DNA of 7,262 nucleotides from Actinomycetota bacterium (GCA_005777515.1 SXMA01000014.1:1-7262), one strand, 5' to 3'; shown: positions 1 to 6,597, counted from the stretch's first letter. The notes: a model not told the origin generated them from the letters alone. Made by a program: numbers and translations.

Positions 1-535
1 ATTTAGTACTGTCAAAATAAATTGAGGAATCATCGCCCTGATAGGCAAGTTCTAGTTCAGTTAATTTTGCAATGTGCTCAAGCATCATTTCGATGCACTC
101 ACTTGCTCTGGGATAGTCATGAGCTGGGAGAATATTTAACCCTGCTAAGTCTTTATGAAACTTCTCTTCATACTCCCTTGCAATCGAGTATGGATCACGC
201 TTTTCAAGTTTTGATTGAGCCAACATTTTATCTTCTTCAAAATCCTCACTCATATGGCCAACATCGGTGATGTTTTGCACCATCTTGACTTTCAAGCCAG
301 AGAACTCCAGAGTCCTACGGACTAAATCACTGAGCAAAAAAGTCCTTAGATTGCCAACGTGAGCGTCGCGATAAACAGTTGGTCCGCAGCAGTAGATTCT
401 CACCACTTGGCCATCACTTGCAGTAATAGGCAGCACTTCTCGCTCTAAAGTGTCATAGATATGCAGCCCATTATTTGGTTTTGGCTCGCGCTTCACCCCC
501 TTATTTTGTAGGATTAGGCCCTGCAATGTAAGCAT
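1..535 (-). CDS. cysS: Cysteine--tRNA ligase, N-terminal part (gene continues past the left edge)
   Basis: Reading the minus strand from ATG at 535-533 gives 178 codons open to the edge of the window. The enzyme charges tRNA-Cys with cysteine in the cytoplasm. Visible class I synthetase features are CGPTVY at residues 50-55, whose Cys50 matches the first zinc ligand of the active site; HVGN at 59-62, the HIGH signature, followed by LRTF; NITDV at 88-92; and PRASE at 142-146, matching the conserved PRAT/SEHI region. The KMSKS loop and anticodon domain lie outside the window. An in-frame TAA two codons before the ATG makes this the earliest possible start. There is no clear Shine-Dalgarno site, and TATAAA at 560-555 suggests a very short leader. 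The mycothiol ligase MshC is a related alternative, but its CGITPYDATHLGH-type motif is absent. After NITDV the sequence runs GHMSEDFEEDKM instead of the common DDKI, a variant form. The carboxyl half is needed to exclude an inactive paralogue. Confidence 0.88.
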   Translation of the reverse strand, partial: MLTLQGLILQNKGVKREPKPNNGLHIYDTLEREVLPITASDGQVVRIYCCGPTVYRDAHVGNLRTFLLSDLVRRTLEFSGLKVKMVQNITDVGHMSEDFEEDKMLAQSKLEKRDPYSIAREYEEKFHKDLAGLNILPAHDYPRASECIEMMLEHIAKLTELELAYQGDDSSIYFDSTK

Positions 536-591
536 CGCTTATGCCAATTCGGTGTTTATATCTCTCAGATCTTCACTGAAAGGAGTCTCAG
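536..591. promoter_or_regulatory. Divergent intergenic region between cysS and fdxC
   Basis: These 56 bp separate the divergent cysS and fdxC starts and probably hold promoter elements for both. On the minus strand TATAAA (560-555) matches the -10 consensus at five of six bases and would start transcription about 13 bases before the cysS ATG. On the plus strand the same AT-rich core reads TTTATATC, a poor -10 match for fdxC. No convincing -35 box is visible in either direction, so the fdxC promoter may lie inside the cysS coding sequence. The assignment is mostly positional. Confidence 0.35.
579..585 (+). promoter_or_regulatory. Ribosome binding site of fdxC
   Basis: AAAGGAG is a strong Shine-Dalgarno match lying six bases before GTG at 592. 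It decides in favour of GTG as the start: the product then begins MTYII, as in actinobacterial FdxC proteins, and there is no ATG at that position. Confidence 0.8.
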
Positions 592-918
592 GTGACATAC
601 ATCATCGCCCTTCCGTGTGTAGATGTAATGGATAAATCTTGTATTGAAGAGTGCCCCGTTGATTGCATCTATGAGGGCGATCGAATGATGTATATCCAAC
701 CTGATGAGTGTGTGGATTGTGGCGCATGTGAACCAGTTTGCCCCGTTGAGGCGATTTATTATGAAGATGATGTTCCAGCGCAATACAGTGAATATAAGGA
801 AGTCAATGCAGAATTCTTTGACGAATTAGGCTCACCTGGTGGGGCAGCAAAAGTTGGAAGAGTTGGCAAAGATCATGCGGTCCTTCTGCAGATTCAGAAA
901 AAACCTGCAGGCGAGTAA
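592..918 (+). CDS. fdxC: 7Fe (3Fe-4S/4Fe-4S) ferredoxin, FdxC type
   Basis: This 108-residue soluble electron carrier starts at GTG with a strong Shine-Dalgarno site. Cys9, Cys17 and Cys50 are placed to hold a 3Fe-4S cluster, and Cys21, Cys40, Cys43 and Cys46 a 4Fe-4S cluster. These positions follow the pattern known for Azotobacter ferredoxin I and mycobacterial 7Fe ferredoxins. Cys25, in CPVDCIYEG, is the extra non-ligand cysteine usual in this family. CVDVMDKSC, YIQPDECVDCGAC and LGSPGGAA strongly recall M. tuberculosis FdxC (Rv1177), and length and start agree. Ten bases separate its TAA from the next gene, so the two are probably co-transcribed. The same fdxC-dapC pair occurs in mycobacteria (Rv1177-Rv1178), but DapC chemistry needs no ferredoxin, so the partner enzyme is unknown. 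Cytochrome P450 or another oxidoreductase are general possibilities for this family. Confidence 0.93.
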   Translation: MTYIIALPCVDVMDKSCIEECPVDCIYEGDRMMYIQPDECVDCGACEPVCPVEAIYYEDDVPAQYSEYKEVNAEFFDELGSPGGAAKVGRVGKDHAVLLQIQKKPAGE

Positions 919-928
919 GTAGGCGAAG

Positions 929-2002
929 ATAAAACTCCCTGATTTTCCTTGGGATGCCCTAGCGCCATATGGGCAAAAAGCTCGAGCCCATAGCCAGGGA
1001 ATCATTGATCTCTCCCAGGGAACTCCAGTTGATCCCACCCCAGATTTCATTCAAGAAGAACTCAAATTAAGTAGTGATTCACCAAGCTATCCATTAACCA
1101 CGGGAAGTGCAGCCCTTAGAGAGGCGCTAAAGAAATATTGCGTGGGAACACTCGGTGCAAGCGGTGACTTTGATGTGCTGCCAACAATTGGCTCAAAGGA
1201 ATTAGTAGCCCTGTTGGCATATTTATTGGAGGCTAAATCAGTTTTAATTCCAGAAATTGCCTACCCCACTTATAAAGTCGGAGCGCTACTGGCTAGAGCA
1301 GAGGTCCTTGAAGTTGGAATCGATGCCAATTCCTGGCCCAAGAGAGCTGATTTAGCTTGGATTAATTCACCATCAAATCCAACAGGTCGAGTTCACAGTA
1401 AGGGAGAACTCGAGGCCTGCCTTGCCTGGGCAAGAAAATCTGGCGCTACTCTTGCAAGCGATGAGTGTTATCTGCCCTTTACTAATGGAATTAAAGCTCA
1501 ATCTATTTTGGCAATCGCAAATGGTGATAACACCTCAGTGCTGGCGGTTCATTCGCTCTCAAAGCGTTCAAATATGGCGGGCTATAGAGGGGCATTTGTT
1601 GCCGGCGATCCTAAGTTAATAGCTCAATTGCTAGAGATTAGAAAACATATGGGGATGATGCTTCCGCTGCCGATTCAAAAGTCAATGGCCATAGCGCTTT
1701 CAGATCAGAGCCACGTTGATAAGCAGGCAGGAAGATATCAAGCAAGGCGAGAAGTTCTAGCTAAAGCGCTAGTAGCAGCAGGTTTCAAAATTGAGTTTTC
1801 AGAAGCTGGGCTATATATCTGGTGTAGTAGAGATGAAAAAGATTGGGATAGCGTGGATTGGTTTGCAGAATTAGGAATTCTTGTTACGCCAGGAAGTTTC
1901 TATGGAAGTAAAGGCAATAGATATGTGCGCATCGCCCTAACTGCTAGCGATGAGAATATTTCAAGTGCAGCCTCTCGCATCGTCGCGGCGGTAAATCGAT
2001 GA
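929..2002 (+). CDS. dapC: Succinyldiaminopimelate transaminase (DapC), apparent AUA start
   Basis: This PLP enzyme of aminotransferase fold type I uses glutamate to aminate N-succinyl-2-amino-6-oxopimelate in the lysine/diaminopimelate pathway, feeding peptidoglycan and lysine synthesis. The first ATG, GTG or TTG in frame is GTG at 1142, but family-typical sequence continues 71 codons upstream (LPDFPWDALAPYG, IDLSQGTPVDPTP, YPLTTGSAALREAL). The frame is closed by TAG at 920-922, and the only AUN codon between TAG and the conserved region is ATA at 929. With that start the protein has 357 residues, normal for actinobacterial DapC. Core residues are Asn150 in NSPSNPTG, Asp178 and Tyr181 in SDECY, the PLP lysine Lys212 in SLSKRSNMAGYR, and Arg334 in YVRIAL for the substrate carboxylate. 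AGG at 921-923 offers only a weak ribosome site. The gene follows fdxC by 10 bases and its TGA overlaps the next ATG. A sequencing error (ATG read as ATA) is the main alternative; the function call does not depend on it. Confidence 0.9.
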   Translation: MKLPDFPWDALAPYGQKARAHSQGIIDLSQGTPVDPTPDFIQEELKLSSDSPSYPLTTGSAALREALKKYCVGTLGASGDFDVLPTIGSKELVALLAYLLEAKSVLIPEIAYPTYKVGALLARAEVLEVGIDANSWPKRADLAWINSPSNPTGRVHSKGELEACLAWARKSGATLASDECYLPFTNGIKAQSILAIANGDNTSVLAVHSLSKRSNMAGYRGAFVAGDPKLIAQLLEIRKHMGMMLPLPIQKSMAIALSDQSHVDKQAGRYQARREVLAKALVAAGFKIEFSEAGLYIWCSRDEKDWDSVDWFAELGILVTPGSFYGSKGNRYVRIALTASDENISSAASRIVAAVNR

Positions 2003-2976
2003 TAAATAAGGCTATTTTGCTCGTTGGTGGCAGAGGGACCCGCCTTGCAGAACTTACAAAAAATACTCCAAAGCCGATGTTAAAAGTTGCAGGAGCCCCA
2101 GTTACGGAGCATCAAATTGCTAGAGCTCAAGCAGCTGGAGTAACTGAGATAGTTCTTGCAACTTCATATCTGGCCGAGGTTTTTGAGCCTTACTTTGGCG
2201 ATGGCTCAAAGTTTGGCATTTCAATTAAGTATGCAATAGAGAAGCAACCCCTAGGAACTGGCGGCGCAATCTCAAATGCAGCAAAGTTTTTAAACCTAGC
2301 AAAAGACGAATCTGTCTATATCTTTAATGGCGATGTTCTCAGTGGCCATGATCTGAAAGCCCAGGCGCAGTTTCATGAAAGTAAGGGTGCTGATGTGACT
2401 CTGCACTTAGTAAGAGTTGATGATGCCCGCGCTTATGGCTGCGTTCCACTTGATCAAGATGGCAAGGTTTTAGAATTTCTGGAAAAGATGGATCAGCCAA
2501 AGGTGAACACTATTAATGCAGGTTGTTATATTTTTAAAAGCAGCGCAATTAAGCAGATTCCCCAAGAGAGCGTAGTAAGTGTTGAGCGGCAGACTTTCCC
2601 AGAGCTTTTAAGGAGCAAAGGCGCACTATATGGATATGTCGCTGACTCATATTGGATTGATATGGGAACCCCAGGTTCATATATCAAAGCTTCAAAAGAT
2701 TTGATTTTAAATCCTGCGATATCACCTGCAACTAGGGGAGTAAGAGATGGAGTGATAATCGCTAAAGATGCGGCGGTGGATGCCACAGCTATGATTTCTG
2801 ATGGCTCTGCTATTGAATCTGGGGCAGTAATTGGAGCGAATTGCCAAATTAGAGGCTCTATTGTTTCGCAAGGGTCAAGTATTGGTGATGGTTCGATAAT
2901 CGATAATTGCTATATCGCACCTAATGTTTCAATAGCAAGCGATGAAAAAATATTTGAGAAAATAATCAGTAATTAG
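1999..2976 (+). CDS. Sugar-1-phosphate nucleotidyltransferase, probable mannose-1-phosphate guanylyltransferase
   Basis: A cytoplasmic 325-residue enzyme that most likely joins mannose-1-phosphate and GTP into GDP-mannose, the donor for mannolipids, envelope glycans and glycoproteins. The N-terminal Rossmann-like domain shows LVGGRGTRL (8-16) and the nucleotide-binding NTPKPML (22-28), LGTGGAIS, the metal-binding FNGDVL with Asp112, NAGCYIF from Asn173, and YWIDMGTP with Asp221. From about residue 250 the sequence turns into hexapeptide-like repeats rich in I/V and G (AKDAAVDATAMISDGSAIES, GAVIGANCQIRGSIV), as in the left-handed beta-helix of this family. The start overlaps the dapC stop as ATGA, implying translational coupling. 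Mycobacterial homologue Rv3264c (named manB or manC in different sources, hence no symbol here) also lies near a whiB gene, which supports the mannose assignment. Glucose-1-phosphate thymidylyl- or uridylyltransferase is a less likely alternative, because sugar specificity cannot be read safely from motifs. Confidence 0.82.
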   Translation: MINKAILLVGGRGTRLAELTKNTPKPMLKVAGAPVTEHQIARAQAAGVTEIVLATSYLAEVFEPYFGDGSKFGISIKYAIEKQPLGTGGAISNAAKFLNLAKDESVYIFNGDVLSGHDLKAQAQFHESKGADVTLHLVRVDDARAYGCVPLDQDGKVLEFLEKMDQPKVNTINAGCYIFKSSAIKQIPQESVVSVERQTFPELLRSKGALYGYVADSYWIDMGTPGSYIKASKDLILNPAISPATRGVRDGVIIAKDAAVDATAMISDGSAIESGAVIGANCQIRGSIVSQGSSIGDGSIIDNCYIAPNVSIASDEKIFEKIISN

Positions 2977-3053
2977 CCCACTTTTGCTCCAAAATTACGG
3001 AAAAAATCGACAAATTGGGGGTTAATTTCTACCCAAAAAAAGTGGCCAGCAAC

Positions 3054-3082
3054 TTGACACATCCGAATAACAAGCGTGTAAT
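3054..3082 (+). promoter_or_regulatory. Predicted whiB promoter
   Basis: TTGACA at 3054-3059 is a perfect -35 hexamer. TGTAAT at 3077-3082 matches the -10 consensus at five of six bases, and the spacer is exactly 17 bp. This is the best housekeeping-sigma promoter in the window. Transcription would begin near 3089-3091, giving a leader of about 50 bases before the whiB ATG. CCTA-G-TAGG at 3088-3096 forms a small inverted repeat across the predicted start. The -35 box is also part of GACAC (3056-3060), the core recognised by WhiA in Streptomyces, which may or may not be meaningful. Confidence 0.72.
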
Positions 3083-3095
3083 TAGGTCCTAGTAG

Positions 3096-3125
3096 GCCCA
3101 CCATTAGGCGTGGGCTCTGTTTTTT
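3096..3125 (+). terminator. Terminator-like hairpin in the whiB leader
   Basis: GCCCAC (3096-3101) and GTGGGC (3110-3115) form a perfect 6-bp GC-rich stem around an 8-base loop. Four bases later comes a run of six T (3120-3125). The form is that of a short intrinsic terminator. It lies downstream of the predicted whiB start point and only 13 bases before the whiB ATG. It could stop read-through from the dapC/nucleotidyltransferase operon and also attenuate whiB. The short stem and four-base gap to the T-run make it weaker than a textbook terminator. Confidence 0.55.
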
Positions 3126-3138
3126 AGGGGTATAACTG

Positions 3139-3432
3139 ATGACTGATGCTCGTCGAATAGAGCAGACTTTCATTCCTGGCCCAAGTATCCAATTGGGAAA
3201 TGGCGAGATCGTTGAGCTATCGTGGCAAGAGCGAGCGCTATGTGCCCAAACCGATCCGGAAGCTTTCTTCCCTGAAAAAGGTGGTTCAACCCGTGAGGCT
3301 AAGCGAGTTTGTCTCTCCTGTGAGGTTAGACAAGAGTGTCTTGAATACGCTCTGGCTCATGATGAACGCTTTGGCATCTGGGGCGGACTATCAGAGCGCG
3401 AACGCCGTCGCCTTAAGCGCCGCCCAGCTTAA
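3139..3432 (+). CDS. whiB: WhiB-family iron-sulfur transcriptional regulator (WhiB/WhiB2/WhmD type)
   Basis: A 97-residue Wbl protein. Cys35, Cys58, Cys61 and Cys67 (C-x22-C-x2-C-x5-C) are the four ligands of the oxygen- and NO-sensitive 4Fe-4S cluster. FGIWGGLSE at 78-86 contains the G(V/I)WGG turn that binds the primary sigma factor, and a basic tail (ERRRLKRRPA) follows for DNA contact. The stretch QERALCAQTDPEAFFPEKGG and the C-terminal half are nearly the same as in Streptomyces WhiB, so this is the WhiB/WhiB2 branch, not WhiB1 or WhiB7. In Streptomyces it works with WhiA to start sporulation septation; mycobacterial WhiB2/WhmD is tied to septum formation. AGGGG at 3126-3130, eight bases before ATG 3139, is the ribosome site. 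The gene has its own promoter and lies between mannose-activation and glycosyltransferase genes, as expected for this locus. In a free-living non-sporulating cell a role in cell division is the likely one. Confidence 0.96.
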   Translation: MTDARRIEQTFIPGPSIQLGNGEIVELSWQERALCAQTDPEAFFPEKGGSTREAKRVCLSCEVRQECLEYALAHDERFGIWGGLSERERRRLKRRPA

Positions 3433-3435
3433 ATC

Positions 3436-3494
3436 TAATAACTATAGGAATTCCAAGTTATTAACTAGAAGAGTTAAGGAAAACTGGTCTAACT
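3436..3494 (+). repeat. Nested inverted repeats between whiB and the glycosyltransferase gene
   Basis: Three inverted repeats follow one another, built on AGTTA/TAACT. TAATAACT (3436-3443) pairs perfectly with AGTTATTA (3456-3463), with the palindrome GGAATTCC (3447-3454) in its loop. TTAACT (3461-3466) pairs with AGTTAA (3472-3477) over a five-base loop. AGTTA (3472-3476) can also pair with TAACT (3490-3494), which runs into five T in total (3494-3498), a weak terminator shape. The first two share 3461-3463 and the last two share 3472-3476, so neighbouring stems cannot form together. They could end the whiB transcript, act as alternative RNA folds, or bind a protein. The AT-rich arms are weak, so chance is possible. 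Confidence 0.45.
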
Positions 3495-3519
3495 TTTTAT
3501 TTAAACAAGAGGCGGTGTA

Positions 3520-6500
3520 ATGCCTACTTTAGATAATAACTTTGTCACTGCAATCATCGTCTCTCACAATGGAGCTCTCTGGCTGCCTGAAGTTGTTGCA
3601 TCCCTTGCTAAGCAGAAGCGGGCAATAGATCAAATAATTGCTATTGATACTGGCTCTGAAGATAGTTCCGTGAAATTGCTGCGAGGAGCTGGTATTGCCA
3701 CAATCTCGACCGCTAAAGAGACTGGCTTTGGCGCAGCAATTAAAGAAGCGCTTAGTAATTCAAGAGTTAAACGAGGAGATGAATCAGAAACAGAGTGGCT
3801 CTGGCTAATTCATGATGATTGCGCCCCGGATTCATACGCGCTAAAAGAGCTCTTATCCGCCCTTGATGAGCGACCAGCAGTTGCAATGGCTGGACCCAAA
3901 TTGCGCGGCTGGCATGATCGAAACCACTTATTAGAGCTAGGAATAAGTATCGCCTCAAATGGCGCTCGCTGGACCGGACTTGAATATCGTGAAGCCGATC
4001 AGGGCCAGCATGATGGAGTCAGTGAAGTATTAGCGGTCAGCACAGCTGGGGCATTAATTCGCCGCGATGTCTTTGAAGAGTTAGATGGATTTGATCCAGA
4101 ACTCTCTTTATTTAGAGATGATGTTGATTTTGGTTGGCGCGTGCATACTGCAGGCCACTCAGTAATCGCTGTTCCAAAGGCGGTTGCCTATCACGCTGAA
4201 GCAGCTTCTAATGAACGGAGGCGAATTGATGTCTCAGATGCTTTTCTTCACCGCCCACTTCTTCTAGATCGTAGGCATGCGGCTTATGTTTTGATGGCCA
4301 ACACATCTTGGTGGCTCCTACCACTAATTGCCCTACAACTTCTCTCAGCATCTCTATTTCGCGCAATTGGTTATCTATTAGCAAAACTTCCAGGATATGC
4401 ATTAGATGAAATTGCAGCTGTTGCTCTGGTTATTTTGCAGCCCCAGGACTTATTTAGAGCTAGAGCAAAGCGCAGGAAGAATCGTTTAGTTTCATCAAGA
4501 GTTATCTCTCGCTTCGTTCCCCCTAGAGGATCGCAGCTGCAATTAGCATTTGAGCGAGCCGGCTCTGCTATTTCTCGCAGTTGGCGCAGCTCATCTATAT
4601 ATGAAGAAAGTGGGGTTACTAGCTCGGCCCTAGACCTAAATGATGAAGCTCTAGAAAATGCTGATATTGATTTAGTTCAGGCTCCATCACCAATTAGATG
4701 GCTAACTCGTCGCCCAATACTTAGCGTTTCACTACTTGTCATTTTATTGACCTTAATTGCCTCCCGTAATCGCTTTGGAGCGATAGTTGGTGGCGCTCTA
4801 GCGGCAACGCCTACAAAGGCCTTTGAACTCTTTTCAATGTATTCTGATTCTTGGCATACCGTGGGTCTTGGCTCAAGCATTAGCGCGCCGCCTTGGGTGG
4901 CCTACATTGGATTTGGTTCCTTTCTTACTGGCGCAAACTCCTCACTATTCATTACTGGACTATTTCTTTGTGCAGTTCCTCTAGCGCTCTGGGGTTCATA
5001 TCTACTTGCGAAGAAATTTACCAATCTCCATTTCCTTGCACTAACTGCAGCTCTGCTCTATACCTTTTCGCCAACCACGCTAAGCGCTATCAATAGCGGA
5101 AGAGTTGGAACCTTAGTTTTAGTGGTAATCGGACCCTGGTTGATTAGATCACTGTTTGGACTAGAGCAGCTTGAGAATCTATCTTGGAGAAAGACTTTCT
5201 GGATTGCGCTGCTATTGACCTTTGTCTGCGCCTTCTCACCAATGACATTTATGTCAATTCTTCTCTGGCAGATTATCTTGGTGATCTTTGATGTGATTGC
5301 ATTTAATTCTAAAAATAATGTGATGGATAAGTCAGTCTTTGATAGAAGAAATGTCCGTCGTATTGCGGTGACAATTACTCCTTTAATCGTTAACGCTCCT
5401 TGGTCTATCGAATTTATTCTTCATCCCTCAAGAATTCTTCTCGATCCAGGCTTAAGCCTGGCTGGAGGCGAAGTTCTCTCATTGCTTCTGGGAAATCCTG
5501 GCGGAGTTGGAGCTCCGCCGATTTGGATAATTTCACCAATACTTCTTATTGCTGTAATAGCTATTTTTGTTAGTAAGACAGCGAGATTAGGAGAGGTGGC
5601 GCTATTTTTTGTCGCCATTGCAGCGCTACTTGGTTCAAGGCAGGTTTCAGGACATGGCAGTTTCGCTCCAGAGCAACTCTGGGTTGGCTCTCTACTGGTA
5701 ATTCCAACTCTAACTGCGCTGCTTGCGGCAGTAATTATGATTGATAACTACCTACCCAGCCTTAGCCAATCTCATATTGATTATCGCCATATTCTCCTTG
5801 GCTTTACCTCCCTGATTTCTGCGCTATCCATTCTTGCTTCAGCAACGTGGTGGCTGGGCTCAGCTAGTAGTGCGCCAGTTCAAGCCAATTCAAAATCTGC
5901 ACTTCCTGCCTTTCTAAGTGCTAGCGCGCAAACCGAGGGACGTTATAAGACTTTGGTTTTAAGAGCAGAGTCATCCAAGGTGAAATATTTCATCGCTCGA
6001 GATAGAGACCTGCAGCTTGGGCAAGCCGATGTAATTACAGGACTTGCCCCAGTAGTGACTAAGGCAATAAATGATTTGATTGCTGGATCTGGAGTTAGTA
6101 GCAGTCAAGTCTTTGCCGAGTTTGGAATTCGATACCTCTTTTTAGCAAATCCGGTTGATGAGGAGCTAGTAAGAACTATTGATGGCGCAGGAGGATTTAC
6201 TAGAGCTGCCTCAACCGATGAAGGAATAACCTGGAAAGTTCCAGGAGCACTTGGCCATATCTCATTTCTATCCCAAGATGGAAGCTATTCAGTCCTACCA
6301 AGTGGTGAAGTTGGTGCAGCAGGAAGACTTACATCTGCTGGCGTAATAATAATTACTGAGAAGTATGACAATCGCTGGAAGATGCTTCTTAATGGAACCT
6401 ATCTACCTTTAACCCAAACTGAAAATGGGGTACCAAGGTTTTATGTTTCAGAACCGGGAGATTTCCTAATCTTCCATGACGCTACCTCAAGAAGAGCCTG

Positions 6501-6597
6501 GGTCTCACTACAACTATTGACCTTTCTGACCTTAATTATTCTCGCTCTTCCGGCTCGCCGCAGAAGAAGTCAGATGAGTGAGCAGGAGTTGGCATGA
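3520..6597 (+). CDS. GT2 family glycosyltransferase fused to a multi-pass membrane region and a C-terminal domain
   Basis: This 1025-residue protein begins with a cytoplasmic GT-A domain of family 2. VTAIIVSHNG (9-18) and AIDTGSED (41-48) bind the nucleotide, HDDCAPD (98-104) is the DxD-like metal site, and GALIRRDVFEELDGFD (177-192) with FRDDVDFGWR (198-207) forms the acceptor/base region. Hydrophobic segments near 264-290 and 295-308 precede a charged linker (about 320-395). More membrane segments follow near 400-425, 460-500, 510-545, 560-595, 617-630, 666-685, 693-707, 720-744 and 757-783. A non-membrane domain of about 200 residues (roughly 790-990) comes next, then a last hydrophobic segment near 996-1010 ending in RRRR. 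The layout suggests a donor-using cytoplasmic head and a part facing outside the membrane that builds or exports an envelope glycan. ATG 3520 has AAGAGGCGG just upstream. Actinobacteria carry similar large GT2 proteins beside DUF5719 genes and phosphomannomutase. Donor and acceptor are unknown; GDP-mannose is suggested only by context. Confidence 0.85.
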   Translation: MPTLDNNFVTAIIVSHNGALWLPEVVASLAKQKRAIDQIIAIDTGSEDSSVKLLRGAGIATISTAKETGFGAAIKEALSNSRVKRGDESETEWLWLIHDDCAPDSYALKELLSALDERPAVAMAGPKLRGWHDRNHLLELGISIASNGARWTGLEYREADQGQHDGVSEVLAVSTAGALIRRDVFEELDGFDPELSLFRDDVDFGWRVHTAGHSVIAVPKAVAYHAEAASNERRRIDVSDAFLHRPLLLDRRHAAYVLMANTSWWLLPLIALQLLSASLFRAIGYLLAKLPGYALDEIAAVALVILQPQDLFRARAKRRKNRLVSSRVISRFVPPRGSQLQLAFERAGSAISRSWRSSSIYEESGVTSSALDLNDEALENADIDLVQAPSPIRWLTRRPILSVSLLVILLTLIASRNRFGAIVGGALAATPTKAFELFSMYSDSWHTVGLGSSISAPPWVAYIGFGSFLTGANSSLFITGLFLCAVPLALWGSYLLAKKFTNLHFLALTAALLYTFSPTTLSAINSGRVGTLVLVVIGPWLIRSLFGLEQLENLSWRKTFWIALLLTFVCAFSPMTFMSILLWQIILVIFDVIAFNSKNNVMDKSVFDRRNVRRIAVTITPLIVNAPWSIEFILHPSRILLDPGLSLAGGEVLSLLLGNPGGVGAPPIWIISPILLIAVIAIFVSKTARLGEVALFFVAIAALLGSRQVSGHGSFAPEQLWVGSLLVIPTLTALLAAVIMIDNYLPSLSQSHIDYRHILLGFTSLISALSILASATWWLGSASSAPVQANSKSALPAFLSASAQTEGRYKTLVLRAESSKVKYFIARDRDLQLGQADVITGLAPVVTKAINDLIAGSGVSSSQVFAEFGIRYLFLANPVDEELVRTIDGAGGFTRAASTDEGITWKVPGALGHISFLSQDGSYSVLPSGEVGAAGRLTSAGVIIITEKYDNRWKMLLNGTYLPLTQTENGVPRFYVSEPGDFLIFHDATSRRAWVSLQLLTFLTLIILALPARRRRSQMSEQELA

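Noticed and set aside
22..270. Plus-strand open frame of 82 codons
   Set aside because: It lies entirely antisense to the cysS coding sequence, whose conserved motifs cover the same bases; no ribosome site or family resemblance.
1..535. Mycothiol ligase MshC
   Set aside because: MshC-type CGITPYDATHLGH is absent; CGPTVY with HVGN and LRTF is the CysS form.
1142..2002. GTG at 1142 as the dapC start
   Set aside because: It would delete 71 residues of clearly family-typical sequence and lacks a good ribosome site.
2978..3045. CCACTTTT (2978-2985) and AAAAGTGG (3038-3045) as a terminator for the upstream operon
   Set aside because: The arms are 52 bases apart and no T-run follows on the plus strand; a functional hairpin is unlikely.
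2973..3173. Minus-strand frame of 66 codons across the whiB promoter region
   Set aside because: No ribosome site or recognisable sequence, and it covers the promoter, leader and first codons of whiB.
3200..3520. Plus-strand frame of 106 codons overlapping whiB
   Set aside because: It is the out-of-frame shadow of whiB, which has all four cluster cysteines; its extension through 3433-3520 passes through the inverted repeats and it resembles no known protein.
4208..5618. Several minus-strand frames of 64-67 codons and one plus-strand frame inside the large glycosyltransferase gene
   Set aside because: All lie within a continuous 1025-codon gene with recognisable GT2 motifs and membrane segments; none shows a ribosome site or domain.
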